A DNA stretch of 54,170 nucleotides from Clostridia bacterium (GCA_014859095.1 JACUUV010000017.1:1-54170), one strand, 5' to 3'. Shown: positions 26,978 through 36,058, numbered from the stretch's first letter. The notes: generated by a model not told the origin, from the sequence alone. Numbers and translations: made by a program.

Positions 26978-27961
26978 ATGACCTACTACCTAGCACCACT
27001 AGAAGGTGTAACCAATTATATATATAGAAATGCCTATCACAATCATTTTGAAAAAATGGACAAATACTTTACGCCATTCATCTCAACCAATTCCAATGCT
27101 CGTCTTTCCGCGAAGGAACTGGATGAAATTCTGCCTGAAAACAACATAGGGCAATACACCGTCCCTCAAATTCTAGGCAACAATTCAGACGATTTCATTA
27201 GTACAGCGAATGTCATATACGAGTACGGTTACAACGAGATCAACCTCAATCTCGGATGTCCGTCAAACACCGTAGTCGCTAAAAACAAAGGGTCCGGATT
27301 TCTGTTCCATACCGTTAAGCTGGATCGTTTTTTAGATGAAATATACAGTCAAGCCAAAATGAAAATTTCAATCAAAACCCGACTCGGCAAATATAATCCC
27401 GAAGAATTTTATGAACTCGTCAAAATTTTCAATAAGTACCCTTTGGAAGAAATGATCATCCATCCTAGAATTCAAAAGGATATGTACAGAAACACTCCCA
27501 ACCTGGCTGTCTTCAGTACAGTTCTGGATGAAGTCAAAGCACCGGTTTGTTACAACGGCGATATTTTCACTCCAGGTGAACATCAAAACATCATTTCAAA
27601 GTATCCTGATGTTCAAAATCTGATGCTTGGAAGAGGCATAATCGGCAATCCAGCGCTACTTGGAAGCATTAAAAAGACCAAGCTTGCAAACAAGGTTGTC
27701 TTCAAAAGTTTTCATGACACATTATTCCACGACTATCTGGAGACAATGCGCACACAGCAATATGCTCTATCTAAGATGAAAGAAATCTGGTTCTATATGA
27801 TCCATATTTTTGAGGACAATGCGAAGTTTGCGGATCAGATCAGGAAGAGCAAGGATTTGAGTGATTACAAAGCTATTGTTGAAACGTTATTTGAATCAAA
27901 TTCTCTACAGGAAGACACCGAAGGTTACAGATGTGTGGTCAATAACTTGAAAATTGGGTAA
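26978..27961 (+). CDS. tRNA-dihydrouridine synthase family protein
   Basis: 327 residues. The FMN TIM-barrel opening MTYYLAPLEGVTNYIYRNAY, the catalytic-cysteine motif NLGCPSNT (Cys94), IKTRLG, IIHPRIQKDMY and LMLGRGIIGNPAL are diagnostic of Dus enzymes, which reduce uridines in the tRNA D-loop. IIHPR replaces the usual VHGRT, a common variant in clostridial members. A TATAAT box lies at 26938-26943. It is followed 27 nt later by the amidohydrolase, possibly co-transcribed. Confidence 0.93.
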   Translation: MTYYLAPLEGVTNYIYRNAYHNHFEKMDKYFTPFISTNSNARLSAKELDEILPENNIGQYTVPQILGNNSDDFISTANVIYEYGYNEINLNLGCPSNTVVAKNKGSGFLFHTVKLDRFLDEIYSQAKMKISIKTRLGKYNPEEFYELVKIFNKYPLEEMIIHPRIQKDMYRNTPNLAVFSTVLDEVKAPVCYNGDIFTPGEHQNIISKYPDVQNLMLGRGIIGNPALLGSIKKTKLANKVVFKSFHDTLFHDYLETMRTQQYALSKMKEIWFYMIHIFEDNAKFADQIRKSKDLSDYKAIVETLFESNSLQEDTEGYRCVVNNLKIG

Positions 27962-27988
27962 ATACCTTTAAAGAGAAGGAGGTATGAC

Positions 27989-29227
27989 ATGGATTTGATT
28001 ATTAGAAACGCACGCTTACGAACAGGTGAACTAACGAATATCGGTATCACTGACGGAAAGTTTTCACAGATTGCTTCCAATATTCCTTCAAAAGGCACTG
28101 AAGAAATTGATGCGGCAGGTATGCTTGTCACCCCACCCTTTATTGAACCTCATATCCATCTGGACAAAGTGAACATCCTCGATGTGGTTCGGCCAAATGC
28201 CAGCGGAACTTTAACCGAAGCTATAGAAATCATCTGGGCTAAAAAGAAAAATTACACAGTTGATGACGTAGTTGAACGCTCTATGAAAGTGATTCAAAAA
28301 GCCATTCAAAACGGAACACTTCACATGCGTACCCATGTGGATGTGGACACCATCGGTGGATTGAAACCTCTTGAAGGCGTTTTGACTCTTAAGGAACAGG
28401 TCAAACATTTGATTGATCTTCAAATCGTAGCTTTTCCTCAGGAAGGCATCGTCAAAAATCATGGCTGCGCAGAGCTTTTATGGCAAGCAATGGAAATGGG
28501 TGCTGATATAATTGGAGGAATGCCAGCCAACGAGGCATCACCTACAGATAGCCATTACCATGTGGATCTCATTTTCAAAATCGCAAAGGCTTTCAATGTC
28601 GATGTGGATATGCACGTGGATGAAACAGATGATCCATTTTATCGCACACTTGAAATGGTTGCGGATGCTACCATAAAGAATCACTGGCAAGGAAGAGTCA
28701 CCGCCGGACATACCTGTGCACTCGCCGCCTATGACGATCACTATGCAAATTATGTCATGGATAAGGTAAAAGATGCTGGAATGTTCATGATCACCAATCC
28801 AGTGACCAACCTCATGTTGCAAGGTAGAAATGACAAACAACCCATACGCAGAGGCATAACACGTGTCAAGGAGCTCCTGGAACGCGATATCGTCATGAGT
28901 TTCGGTCAAGACTGCGTACGCGACACTTTCTACCCGTTCGGAAGCGCAGATATGTTACAGGTGGCACTGATCACGGCACATGCGGCTCAAATGAGCCGCC
29001 CTCATGAACGTGAGAAGCTATTTGACATGATTACCACAGATGCCGCAAAAATTCTGAAGCTTGAGGATTATGGCATTTCCGTAGGAAATCCTGCCAACCT
29101 CGTCATCATTGATGCAAATAATATAGACGAGGCCATCAGTCTCCAGCCCGAACGAAGATACGTCATCCGTTCAGGCAAGGTGATCGCCTATAGTTCGAGA
29201 GAAATCTATAATGCACTTAATCTTTAA
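27989..29227 (+). CDS. Amidohydrolase, cytosine deaminase-like
   Basis: 412 residues of the CodA/AtzC branch. Metal and catalytic residues occur in order: HIHLDK (His55, His57), HVDETDD (His209, Glu212), GHTCAL (His241) and FGQDCVRDTFYPFG (Asp308). The last motif is close to the cytosine deaminase active-site segment. Cytosine, isoguanine or another N-heterocycle is likely. The pseudouridine genes 5 kb away suggest general pyrimidine salvage, but no direct link is visible. AGGAGG precedes the ATG. A family B palindrome starts four bases after the stop. Confidence 0.88.
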   Translation: MDLIIRNARLRTGELTNIGITDGKFSQIASNIPSKGTEEIDAAGMLVTPPFIEPHIHLDKVNILDVVRPNASGTLTEAIEIIWAKKKNYTVDDVVERSMKVIQKAIQNGTLHMRTHVDVDTIGGLKPLEGVLTLKEQVKHLIDLQIVAFPQEGIVKNHGCAELLWQAMEMGADIIGGMPANEASPTDSHYHVDLIFKIAKAFNVDVDMHVDETDDPFYRTLEMVADATIKNHWQGRVTAGHTCALAAYDDHYANYVMDKVKDAGMFMITNPVTNLMLQGRNDKQPIRRGITRVKELLERDIVMSFGQDCVRDTFYPFGSADMLQVALITAHAAQMSRPHEREKLFDMITTDAAKILKLEDYGISVGNPANLVIIDANNIDEAISLQPERRYVIRSGKVIAYSSREIYNALNL

Positions 29228-29230
29228 ACA

Positions 29231-29269
29231 ATACCGCCATTTGGGTACCAGGTACCCAAACGGCGGTAT
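29231..29269. repeat. Family B palindrome, copy B3
   Basis: ATACCGCCATTTGGGTACC, A, GGTACCCAAACGGCGGTAT: a 19-bp stem with one A-C mismatch, followed by TTTTATTTTT on the plus strand. It lies between two convergent genes and looks like a working terminator for the amidohydrolase gene. Confidence 0.9.
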
Positions 29270-29270
29270 T

Positions 29271-30248
29271 TTATTTTTGGGATTCAAGAACATTCATCTT
29301 TAGACCATAAGTATCTTGGCTACTGGATTCGTCATGTATTTTGTGCAATTTTTGAGTCAATTCCTGAAGCATATGAGAATAATTGAATCCTTCAACTCCA
29401 AAATTCACATCGTCCTTCATGATTTTTCTATATTTCAGAGCGGTGATGTGAAATTTATCCTTCATGATGGCATTCAAATATTTTTGATCACTGAATCCAC
29501 AGTTTTTAACAACCTCTTGAATAGACTTGTCGGTGTTTTTAAGTTCTTCAAGTGCTTTTCCCAGACGGACATTGCTCAAATACTCTTGGAAGCTGATACC
29601 AAGGATCTCTTTGATAAAATGTGACACCCGGTGAGGACTGATTTCGACAAGTTTGGCAAGCTCATCCAATGTGATTTTTTTATAGTAAAAACGATTGATA
29701 TAGGTGTCAATCTTATAAAACCTTATCAGATACAAATCATAGTTTTTCTTTTTTTGGTCGAGATACTTCTCTTTCAATCTCACAGAATAAAGATCAAACA
29801 AATACATATTGAAGTAACCGATGAGTCGATAACGCGTATTCGCCACAGAATCCGAAGACTTCATCAAAATGATCAACTGCGACATGATGAGTGGAACTTC
29901 GTGGTATTTATGAGCCAATTCATCAAACGTAAAAATGCGATTTTTGAAGGGCAGACGATCAAAATAAAGATGTAGACTCTTAAGATACGATTTTTTGAAC
30001 CTAAATGAAAACGAAATTGTTTCCCCAGAGGATTTCATGGCATGCTTTTGATTAATGTAAATGATAAAAACATGATCCGGTATCAATTCATAGTTCTTAC
30101 CCTCACAACAAATTGAAACGTGCCCTTCTAGTAACCATATGAATTCGAGCTCATCATGAATTTCTTCATCATGGTCCACACAGGCATTGAAATAACATTC
30201 AAATGGCAATTCATATTCAAACAAAGCATCCACACAGTTCTGCCTCAT
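29271..30248 (-). CDS. AraC-family transcriptional regulator
   Basis: 325 residues. The N-terminal 130 residues look like a cupin sensor (FIWLLEGHVSICCEGKNYELIPD). Two helix-turn-helix motifs follow at about 185-290 (LDELAKLVEISPHRVSHFIKEI, read as LDELAKLVEISPHR onward, and IQEVVKNCGFSDQKYLNAIM). A further tail of about 35 residues follows. It is divergent from the membrane protein/Fe-S flavoprotein pair with a 162-nt shared regulatory region, so it most likely controls that pair. The inducer is unknown. Confidence 0.88.
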   Translation of the reverse strand: MRQNCVDALFEYELPFECYFNACVDHDEEIHDELEFIWLLEGHVSICCEGKNYELIPDHVFIIYINQKHAMKSSGETISFSFRFKKSYLKSLHLYFDRLPFKNRIFTFDELAHKYHEVPLIMSQLIILMKSSDSVANTRYRLIGYFNMYLFDLYSVRLKEKYLDQKKKNYDLYLIRFYKIDTYINRFYYKKITLDELAKLVEISPHRVSHFIKEILGISFQEYLSNVRLGKALEELKNTDKSIQEVVKNCGFSDQKYLNAIMKDKFHITALKYRKIMKDDVNFGVEGFNYSHMLQELTQKLHKIHDESSSQDTYGLKMNVLESQK

Positions 30249-30337
30249 AATCCCCCCACGTTACATCTGTTTAATAATCATCTTATCACAACTATGAAAA
30301 TATGACAATCTAGCTGACCAAACTACTCCGTTTTCTA

Positions 30338-30366
30338 TTGTATCAATTAGTAATATCAAGTAATAT
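30338..30366 (+). promoter_or_regulatory. Candidate promoter for the membrane protein/Fe-S flavoprotein pair
   Basis: TTGTAT (30338-30343), 17 nt and TAATAT (30361-30366). The -35 matches four of six bases, as expected for an activator-dependent promoter near an AraC gene. Confidence 0.5.
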
Positions 30367-30410
30367 GATTGTGAATAAAGTAACAAAATTAAAAAAAAGG
30401 GGGGAATACA

Positions 30411-31238
30411 ATGTCACTACTCAGTATTTTTGTTTCAATGGTTTTTTACATGTTGTTTCTATTTTTATTTCTAGAGTATTCAAGAGAAAAGCAAGAGTTT
30501 TACAAATGGTTCTCAATCATTGCCATTTGCTCATTTCCACTTTGGTTCTTGAATATCGATTCATGGTTCAGATGGGCCAAGACCATCAGTATTTTAATAC
30601 CTCTATGTTTCTTCAATTTTGTACGAATTTCGAATGATGGCAAGCACAAGCAGGTTCTCAAATCTCTGAAAAAAAAGTGGCCGATGTGGATACTCTATTT
30701 CATTTTGATTTTAAACATCGTGGAAGCCATGATCCAAGATATGAACGCATCCAACTATTTCAACGCAATATGTGGCATTATTCTATGCATTACAATTCCA
30801 CTTCCTACCAACCATTGGAGAATCGGGAAAAATGATGGTAAGAATACCTTTGCAGAAGTCCTTGCTGATTTGCCACTGGCTTGGTGTCTGCTCTATGTGA
30901 CCTGGAATGCCGCTTTTGTTTATGGCGAAAACATCGCTTATTTCGCTTCCAGTTTATGCATTTTGATTGTACCTCAGATTTGGATGTTCTATAAAAAGCG
31001 TGTGGATTTCTGGTTGATGGCAAGAGTCTACACGTTGGCTGTCCATCTGCTCATTCGCGCCTCCTACGACATCTTTACACCTGTCATGGATTCCAGTGCA
31101 TGGTATAGCGCTTCATTTTTATATTATTGGGGTGGCATTAACTTGGCTTTCCATGTCCTATATTTGGTTTACTGGTTCTACAAATACAGAAACAAAGACT
31201 ATGTGCTGAAGTACTCTGAAAAGTACTATGGATACTAA
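30411..31238 (+). CDS. Polytopic membrane protein, possibly DUF5692
   Basis: 275 residues with about eight hydrophobic segments and many Trp and Tyr residues (KKWPMWILYFILIL, PLAWCLLYVTWNAAF, YLVYWFYKYRNKDY). It resembles proteins annotated DUF5692, as far as I can tell without a search. There is no obvious heme, quinone or flavin motif. GGGGGG precedes the ATG. It ends 17 nt before the large Fe-S flavoprotein, so the two should be co-expressed; a membrane partner or substrate carrier for that enzyme is possible. Confidence 0.7.
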   Translation: MSLLSIFVSMVFYMLFLFLFLEYSREKQEFYKWFSIIAICSFPLWFLNIDSWFRWAKTISILIPLCFFNFVRISNDGKHKQVLKSLKKKWPMWILYFILILNIVEAMIQDMNASNYFNAICGIILCITIPLPTNHWRIGKNDGKNTFAEVLADLPLAWCLLYVTWNAAFVYGENIAYFASSLCILIVPQIWMFYKKRVDFWLMARVYTLAVHLLIRASYDIFTPVMDSSAWYSASFLYYWGGINLAFHVLYLVYWFYKYRNKDYVLKYSEKYYGY

Positions 31239-31255
31239 CAAGGAGGGCTAGAAAA

Positions 31256-33943
31256 TTGACTGATCAAGTGAAATTATTGGAATTTGTCAACAAGGTTTCC
31301 ATGACAAAAATGGGATCGAAAAATGGCGTCACAGAAAACGATCCACGTTTTAAATTGCTGGAAAAAGTCGTTACTGAGGAAATGGCAGAAGTGGCATTGG
31401 CACTGGAGTATCGCGTTCATTTGAATGCGGATGCCATCTCAGTCAAATGCAAAAAGTCTGTTGAACGCACACGAGATTTACTTTGGGACCTTGCAACGGC
31501 AGGCGTTGCTACAGTAAAAAGCGAAAATGGTGAAGACACTTTTTGGTACGAGACATGGGTGCCTGGCATTTTCGAAATGGTTGTGAATCACAAGGAAAAT
31601 GTCTCTAAATATCCACAGATTGGCCAAGCGTTTGATGACTACGGTTTATTAAGGAATCCTATCGCCGCTGGAAATTTCCCCGTCGGATTGGGGTTGATGC
31701 GGGTCATCCCCATACAGTCCTCAATTGATGCGTCCTCTAGAAAAGCTTCCTCGGAAGAAGTCTCGAAATACATTGAGGAGGCTCGGGTATTATCGGTTTC
31801 GGATTGTTCTTGTCGAACATCCAGAGAAGAGTTGAATCAAGGTTGCGGTCACTTGAAAGAAGATATGTGTATACAACTGGGCGATGCCGCAGAATACTAT
31901 ATCAGGACGGGGCGAGCACGTGAAGTCACAAAAGAAGAAGCTTATGAAATTATTCGTAAAGCAGAAAGAGATGGATTGATGCACTCCATTCCAAACACTG
32001 AGGGGGATGGACATACTCATGCGATATGCAATTGTTGTGGCTGCGGTTGCTATGCCCTTAGAGCTGCAGGAATGTATAACAATCCGGACATGATGCGTTC
32101 AAATTTTGTCAGCACCATAGACGAGACCAAATGTGTAGGCTGTGGAGAATGCGTTGAAGTTTGTCCGACCAATGCGATTAAACTCGGACACAAACTTTGT
32201 GTTAGTGGCGAAGTCGGAGTGCCTCCTCGCGTGGACTTCCCACACGATACCGAATGGGGTCCAGATAAATGGAATCCAGACTATAGGATCAACCGCAAAG
32301 AGACTTTGGATACAGGCACATCGCCGTGCAAAACGGAATGCCCAGCACACATCTCCATTCCTGGCTACATCAAATTGGCTTCTCAGGGGCGATTTGTTGA
32401 AGCACTTGAAATGATAAAAAAAGATAATCCATTCCCTGCGGTATGTGGCCGTATTTGCCCAGCCTTATGCGAAAGTGCCTGCACTAGAAATGGTCTTGAT
32501 GATTCGGTTGCGATTGATGACATTAAGAAATTCATTGCAGAACTCGATCTCAACACAGACAAACGGTATATCCCTGAAATCAAGAAAAACTACGATAAAA
32601 AAATTGCCGTAATCGGTAGCGGACCATCTGGTCTGACCTGCGCCTATTATCTTGCTGTTGAAGGTTACAAAGTCACAGTCTTCGAAAAGGAAAAAGAACT
32701 CGGCGGCATGCTCCGCTATGGTATCCCTGCATTCAGACTTCAAAAAGATGTCATCATGGCTGAGATTGACGTTCTAAGAGAGATTGGGGTGGAGTTTGTA
32801 ACTGGCGTTGAAGTCGGTATTGACCAGACTATTCCAGCCCTAAGGGAAAATGGATTTGAGGCGTTTTATGTATCCATCGGCGCACAAAAGGGACGCAAAA
32901 TTTCTGTTGAAGGCGGAGACGCTACCAATGTCCTAACCGGTGTGGATTTCTTAAGGAGTACATCACTTGGTCAGTTTGATGCCCCTATTGGAAAAACAGT
33001 TGTGATTGGAGGAGGCAATGTCGCCATTGATGTCGCGAGAACCGCATTACGCTTAAAGAATGAAGGTGTCCGAATGTATTGTTTGGAATCTAGAGATACC
33101 ATGCCTGCGTTACAAGATGAAGTTCATGAAGCTCTCGAGGAAGGCGTCCATATTGAAAACGGCTATGGTCCGAAGCGCATTCTCGTTAGGGATGGAAAGG
33201 CCTATGCCATTGAATTCATGAAATGTCTCAGCACTGTTGATGAACACAATCAATTCAAACCCGTATTTGATGAGAATGATTGTATCACCGTTGAAGCGGA
33301 TCATATTCTTCTTTCTGTTGGACAGCAAATTCATTGGGGACATTTGTTCGATGGCCTCGATGTTGAATTGAATCCAAATCAAACCATAAAAGTGGATGCT
33401 CAAACATTGCAATCGACTGTAATGGATATTTTTGCAGGTGGCGACGCGGCTACAGGTCCAAAATATGCCATTGATGCGATTGCCCATGGAAAAGAAGCCT
33501 CTATCTCGATTCACCGCTTTGTAAACCGGGGTCAGAGTTTGGTTTATGGTCGTAACAACAATTTTTTTGTCAGCATAGATAAAGACAACGTCGACTACGG
33601 CGGCTATGATCAGGTGAGTAGAGAGCGCGTTTATACACTCCATGTGGACAACCTTGAAAATTCGTTTGTGGATTCCAGAGGTGTTCTGACTGAAGAACAA
33701 ATTAAAAATGAAACCATGAGATGCTTATCATGTGGCGTTTCGGTTGTTGACGAGTTCATGTGCGTTGGATGTGGCGCTTGTACCACAAGATGCAAATTTG
33801 AAGCCATCACAATGGAGAAAAAGTATGATGCTTATGGCGTGGATTTTCCAGATTTGAAACCTTTGATCGTGAAAAATGTCCTCAAGCGAAAAGTTCGAAT
33901 TGTCAGAAAAAAACTGAAAAAGAAGTTTCTTGGCAACAATTAA
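31256..33943 (+). CDS. Large iron-sulfur flavoprotein with GltD-like core
   Basis: 895 residues from TTG 31256 behind AAGGAGGG. Residues 1 to about 125 look like a winged-helix region. Cysteine clusters follow at 184-205 and 258-265 (CNCCGCGC). A ferredoxin site lies at 293-303 (CVGCGECVEVC). The GltD-type adrenodoxin-reductase core spans about 355-755, with its own cysteines (358-409), FAD motif IGSGPSGL, NAD(P) motif IGGGNVAIDVA and FAGGDAATGP. A C-terminal ferredoxin lies at 823-846 (CLSCG, CVGCGACTTRC), with a very basic tail. It probably moves electrons between NAD(P)H and an unknown acceptor or ferredoxin. No catalytic partner other than the membrane protein is adjacent. Confidence 0.85.
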   Translation: MTDQVKLLEFVNKVSMTKMGSKNGVTENDPRFKLLEKVVTEEMAEVALALEYRVHLNADAISVKCKKSVERTRDLLWDLATAGVATVKSENGEDTFWYETWVPGIFEMVVNHKENVSKYPQIGQAFDDYGLLRNPIAAGNFPVGLGLMRVIPIQSSIDASSRKASSEEVSKYIEEARVLSVSDCSCRTSREELNQGCGHLKEDMCIQLGDAAEYYIRTGRAREVTKEEAYEIIRKAERDGLMHSIPNTEGDGHTHAICNCCGCGCYALRAAGMYNNPDMMRSNFVSTIDETKCVGCGECVEVCPTNAIKLGHKLCVSGEVGVPPRVDFPHDTEWGPDKWNPDYRINRKETLDTGTSPCKTECPAHISIPGYIKLASQGRFVEALEMIKKDNPFPAVCGRICPALCESACTRNGLDDSVAIDDIKKFIAELDLNTDKRYIPEIKKNYDKKIAVIGSGPSGLTCAYYLAVEGYKVTVFEKEKELGGMLRYGIPAFRLQKDVIMAEIDVLREIGVEFVTGVEVGIDQTIPALRENGFEAFYVSIGAQKGRKISVEGGDATNVLTGVDFLRSTSLGQFDAPIGKTVVIGGGNVAIDVARTALRLKNEGVRMYCLESRDTMPALQDEVHEALEEGVHIENGYGPKRILVRDGKAYAIEFMKCLSTVDEHNQFKPVFDENDCITVEADHILLSVGQQIHWGHLFDGLDVELNPNQTIKVDAQTLQSTVMDIFAGGDAATGPKYAIDAIAHGKEASISIHRFVNRGQSLVYGRNNNFFVSIDKDNVDYGGYDQVSRERVYTLHVDNLENSFVDSRGVLTEEQIKNETMRCLSCGVSVVDEFMCVGCGACTTRCKFEAITMEKKYDAYGVDFPDLKPLIVKNVLKRKVRIVRKKLKKKFLGNN

Positions 33944-33958
33944 TAAAAAGCATATGAG

Positions 33959-33993
33959 AACCGCCGTTTGGGTACCAGGTACCCAAACGGCGG
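33959..33993. repeat. Family B palindrome, copy B4
   Basis: A perfect 16-bp stem: CCGCCGTTTGGGTACC, A, and its complement. It begins 15 nt after the stop of the Fe-S flavoprotein gene and is followed at once by a second hairpin. Confidence 0.92.
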
Positions 33994-34044
33994 TAATAAC
34001 AAAGAGAAGGCTGTCATTTAATGGCAGCCTTCTCTTTGTTATTA
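33994..34044. terminator. Bidirectional terminator hairpin
   Basis: TAATAACAAAGAGAAGGCTG pairs over 20 bp with its complement around an 11-nt loop (TCATTTAATGG). The right arm includes the stop codon of the convergent diguanylate cyclase gene. It lies directly beside repeat B4. Confidence 0.8.
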
Positions 34045-35499
34045 TTCATTGGCAGCACTTAGCGTTGCCTTGAGAGAACCCAGAATATCTTCGTGTGTGC
34101 GTTCTCTTTCAAACATTTTGTTTTCATACATTTGGTCTTCCGCTTTTTTAAAGACGGACTGCAAACTCTGATTCATATCTACTCTTTCTGAATGCCCTAA
34201 TGCAACGGAAAGCTTAATTGGATCCATCGTTGCTTGATTACAGGAGATTTTTATTTTATTGCATAGCATTTGTGCCATTTGATCTGATCCACCGGGCATC
34301 AACACAACAAATTCATCACCACCTATGCGTGCGACAATGTCATTCTCACCACAGCTTGATTTTAGGACTTCAGCGATTTTTTTTAGCAATTGATCACCTA
34401 ATTCATGACCTAATGTGTCATTGGTGATTTTCAATCCGTTGAGATCGGCCAATACAATGGACAATGGCATAACTTTCATCTTCTCGAAATAATCCAACTG
34501 CTCACTATAATATGCACGGTTGTAAAGACCAGTCAAGTCATCATGATAAGATTTGTATCTAAGCTCCTCTGTTTTTTCATGGACAGCTTTTTTGAGCAGA
34601 CGGTTCCAAGCCATAATCATGACAATTGTTGCGCTCAGTCCAAACAAAATTATCCCCAGCCCAATCCAGAAAAAACGATTTTCCACTATGCTTTTTCTTT
34701 GTAATGGTACCCACTTGTTTAGGATATCTTTTTTTTCAGTATCTGTGATTTGTGCAAGTCCTTTGTTTATAATGGCGTTCAGTGTCGGCCAATCGTTACG
34801 GGTGGCAATGGATAAATTGGAGTCGTAGGAGATTTCAGTATTCACCATCAAATTGGTGATCTTATCTTTCTCAATTTCTGCTGAGGCACTCATGACTTCT
34901 ACAATAATTGCATCTGCTTCTCCAAATGACACGAGTCTCAAACCATCCGAGGTGTTTGGTACCGTGCGGAACTCCAGTTTCGGATGATTATCTTCAAGAT
35001 ATTCAACTATTGAATATTCTTCAATGACCAAAATGTCCATACTCGTGTTTGATAGTTTTTCAAAGGTCAACTTCTCCGAAAAATTTTTCCGCGTTATGAT
35101 GACATTTGGATTCATGATGTATGGGACTGTGAAATCCAAATAGGTGCTTCGCCCCGGAGTTTTTGTTGCAGCAGTTATTCCCGATACCTCTTTTTTGCGT
35201 GCTGCTTCAATCAAGTCGCTCCACTGATCAAATCTCACCATTTCAAAACGGGTGTCTAACTTTGTCTCCAAAAGTTTAAAATAATCAGCAGAGATTCCAA
35301 TGTATTCATCAGAAATCAAAAACTCAACCGGTGGATAGTCTGTGGTATAGCCAATTCTAATTTGTCCTTCATGCTCAGTCAGCCAAGTTTGTTCTTCTTC
35401 GGTTAAAAAAAAGGATTCACTTTCTTTTTGACACGAACTCAACAAAACCATTAAAATAATAAGGACTAATAGTGTTTTGACTTTTCTATATGTATTAAT
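34042..35499 (-). CDS. Lipoprotein-type sensor diguanylate cyclase (SBP_bac_3 + GGDEF), apparent AUU start
   Basis: The first ATG (35451) would give 469 residues beginning MVLLSSCQK, with no ribosome site and too short a signal. The frame is open upstream, and AAGGGGGA lies eight bases before an ATT codon at 35499. Starting there gives 485 residues and a complete lipoprotein signal: NTYRKVKTLLVLIILMVLLSSC. A periplasmic amino-acid-binding-type domain follows (IRIGYTTDYPPVEFL), then a membrane helix near residue 265, and a GGDEF domain with the motif GGDEFVVL and a DIVAR segment before it. It should sense an extracellular solute and make cyclic di-GMP. Confidence 0.82.
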   Translation of the reverse strand: MNTYRKVKTLLVLIILMVLLSSCQKESESFFLTEEEQTWLTEHEGQIRIGYTTDYPPVEFLISDEYIGISADYFKLLETKLDTRFEMVRFDQWSDLIEAARKKEVSGITAATKTPGRSTYLDFTVPYIMNPNVIITRKNFSEKLTFEKLSNTSMDILVIEEYSIVEYLEDNHPKLEFRTVPNTSDGLRLVSFGEADAIIVEVMSASAEIEKDKITNLMVNTEISYDSNLSIATRNDWPTLNAIINKGLAQITDTEKKDILNKWVPLQRKSIVENRFFWIGLGIILFGLSATIVMIMAWNRLLKKAVHEKTEELRYKSYHDDLTGLYNRAYYSEQLDYFEKMKVMPLSIVLADLNGLKITNDTLGHELGDQLLKKIAEVLKSSCGENDIVARIGGDEFVVLMPGGSDQMAQMLCNKIKISCNQATMDPIKLSVALGHSERVDMNQSLQSVFKKAEDQMYENKMFERERTHEDILGSLKATLSAANE

Positions 35500-35585
35500 A
35501 TGCCAGTCCCCCTTTTCGCGAATAATGAATCTTTATCTTTTTCATTTTAACATTTACTTTGCAATCTTTCAACAAGGGGCAATCG

Positions 35586-35628
35586 GAAAACCGCCGTTCG
35601 GGTACCAGGTACCCGAACGGCGGTTTTC
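35586..35628. repeat. Family B palindrome, copy B5
   Basis: A perfect 21-bp stem, GAAAACCGCCGTTCGGGTACC, described as arm 35586-35606, then A, then the mirror arm 35608-35628. TTC/GAA replaces the TTT/AAA of B4 in both arms. It begins 13 nt after the stop of the rhodanese gene (minus strand). Confidence 0.92.
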
Positions 35629-35641
35629 TAAATGACTTTAT

Positions 35642-36058
35642 TCATTTGACGATTTCCCCAGGCCAGTCAATGATTCCACCGAAATCGTATACGCTCTGGT
35701 AACCCAAGTCAACTAAAATCTTGCTCGCTTGTGCACTGCGTCTACCACTTCTGCAGTAGACCAAAATAACGGCATCTTTATCAGGCAGTTGTTCCACAGA
35801 TAAAGCTTCAATTTGGTCAACGGGCAGCAACAGCGCACCCTCTATATGACCTTCATCAAATTCAGCCTGCGTTCTAACGTCCACAAGAATGAAATCTTCC
35901 CCAGACGCCATCATTTCTATGGCAGTTTCCGCATCTATCGTGTTGACTGTGGCAACCTGTATAACCTCAGGTGCATCATCCATGCTTTGATCCTGACCGC
36001 AACCTACCATGCCTATTGAAAAGAGTAACAGCATACTCAGTATAATCACATTTTTCAT
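35642..36058 (-). CDS. Rhodanese-like lipoprotein
   Basis: 138 residues with a lipoprotein signal ending in MVGC and one rhodanese domain. The active loop is VYCRSGRRS, with the catalytic Cys in place, and the DVRTQAEFDEGHIEGALLLP segment is typical (DVRTQAEF, GHIEGA). It should sit on the outer membrane face and may handle sulfane sulfur. A GGAG site precedes the ATG. It is a single gene between pheA and the diguanylate cyclase. Confidence 0.92.
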   Translation of the reverse strand: MKNVIILSMLLLFSIGMVGCGQDQSMDDAPEVIQVATVNTIDAETAIEMMASGEDFILVDVRTQAEFDEGHIEGALLLPVDQIEALSVEQLPDKDAVILVYCRSGRRSAQASKILVDLGYQSVYDFGGIIDWPGEIVK

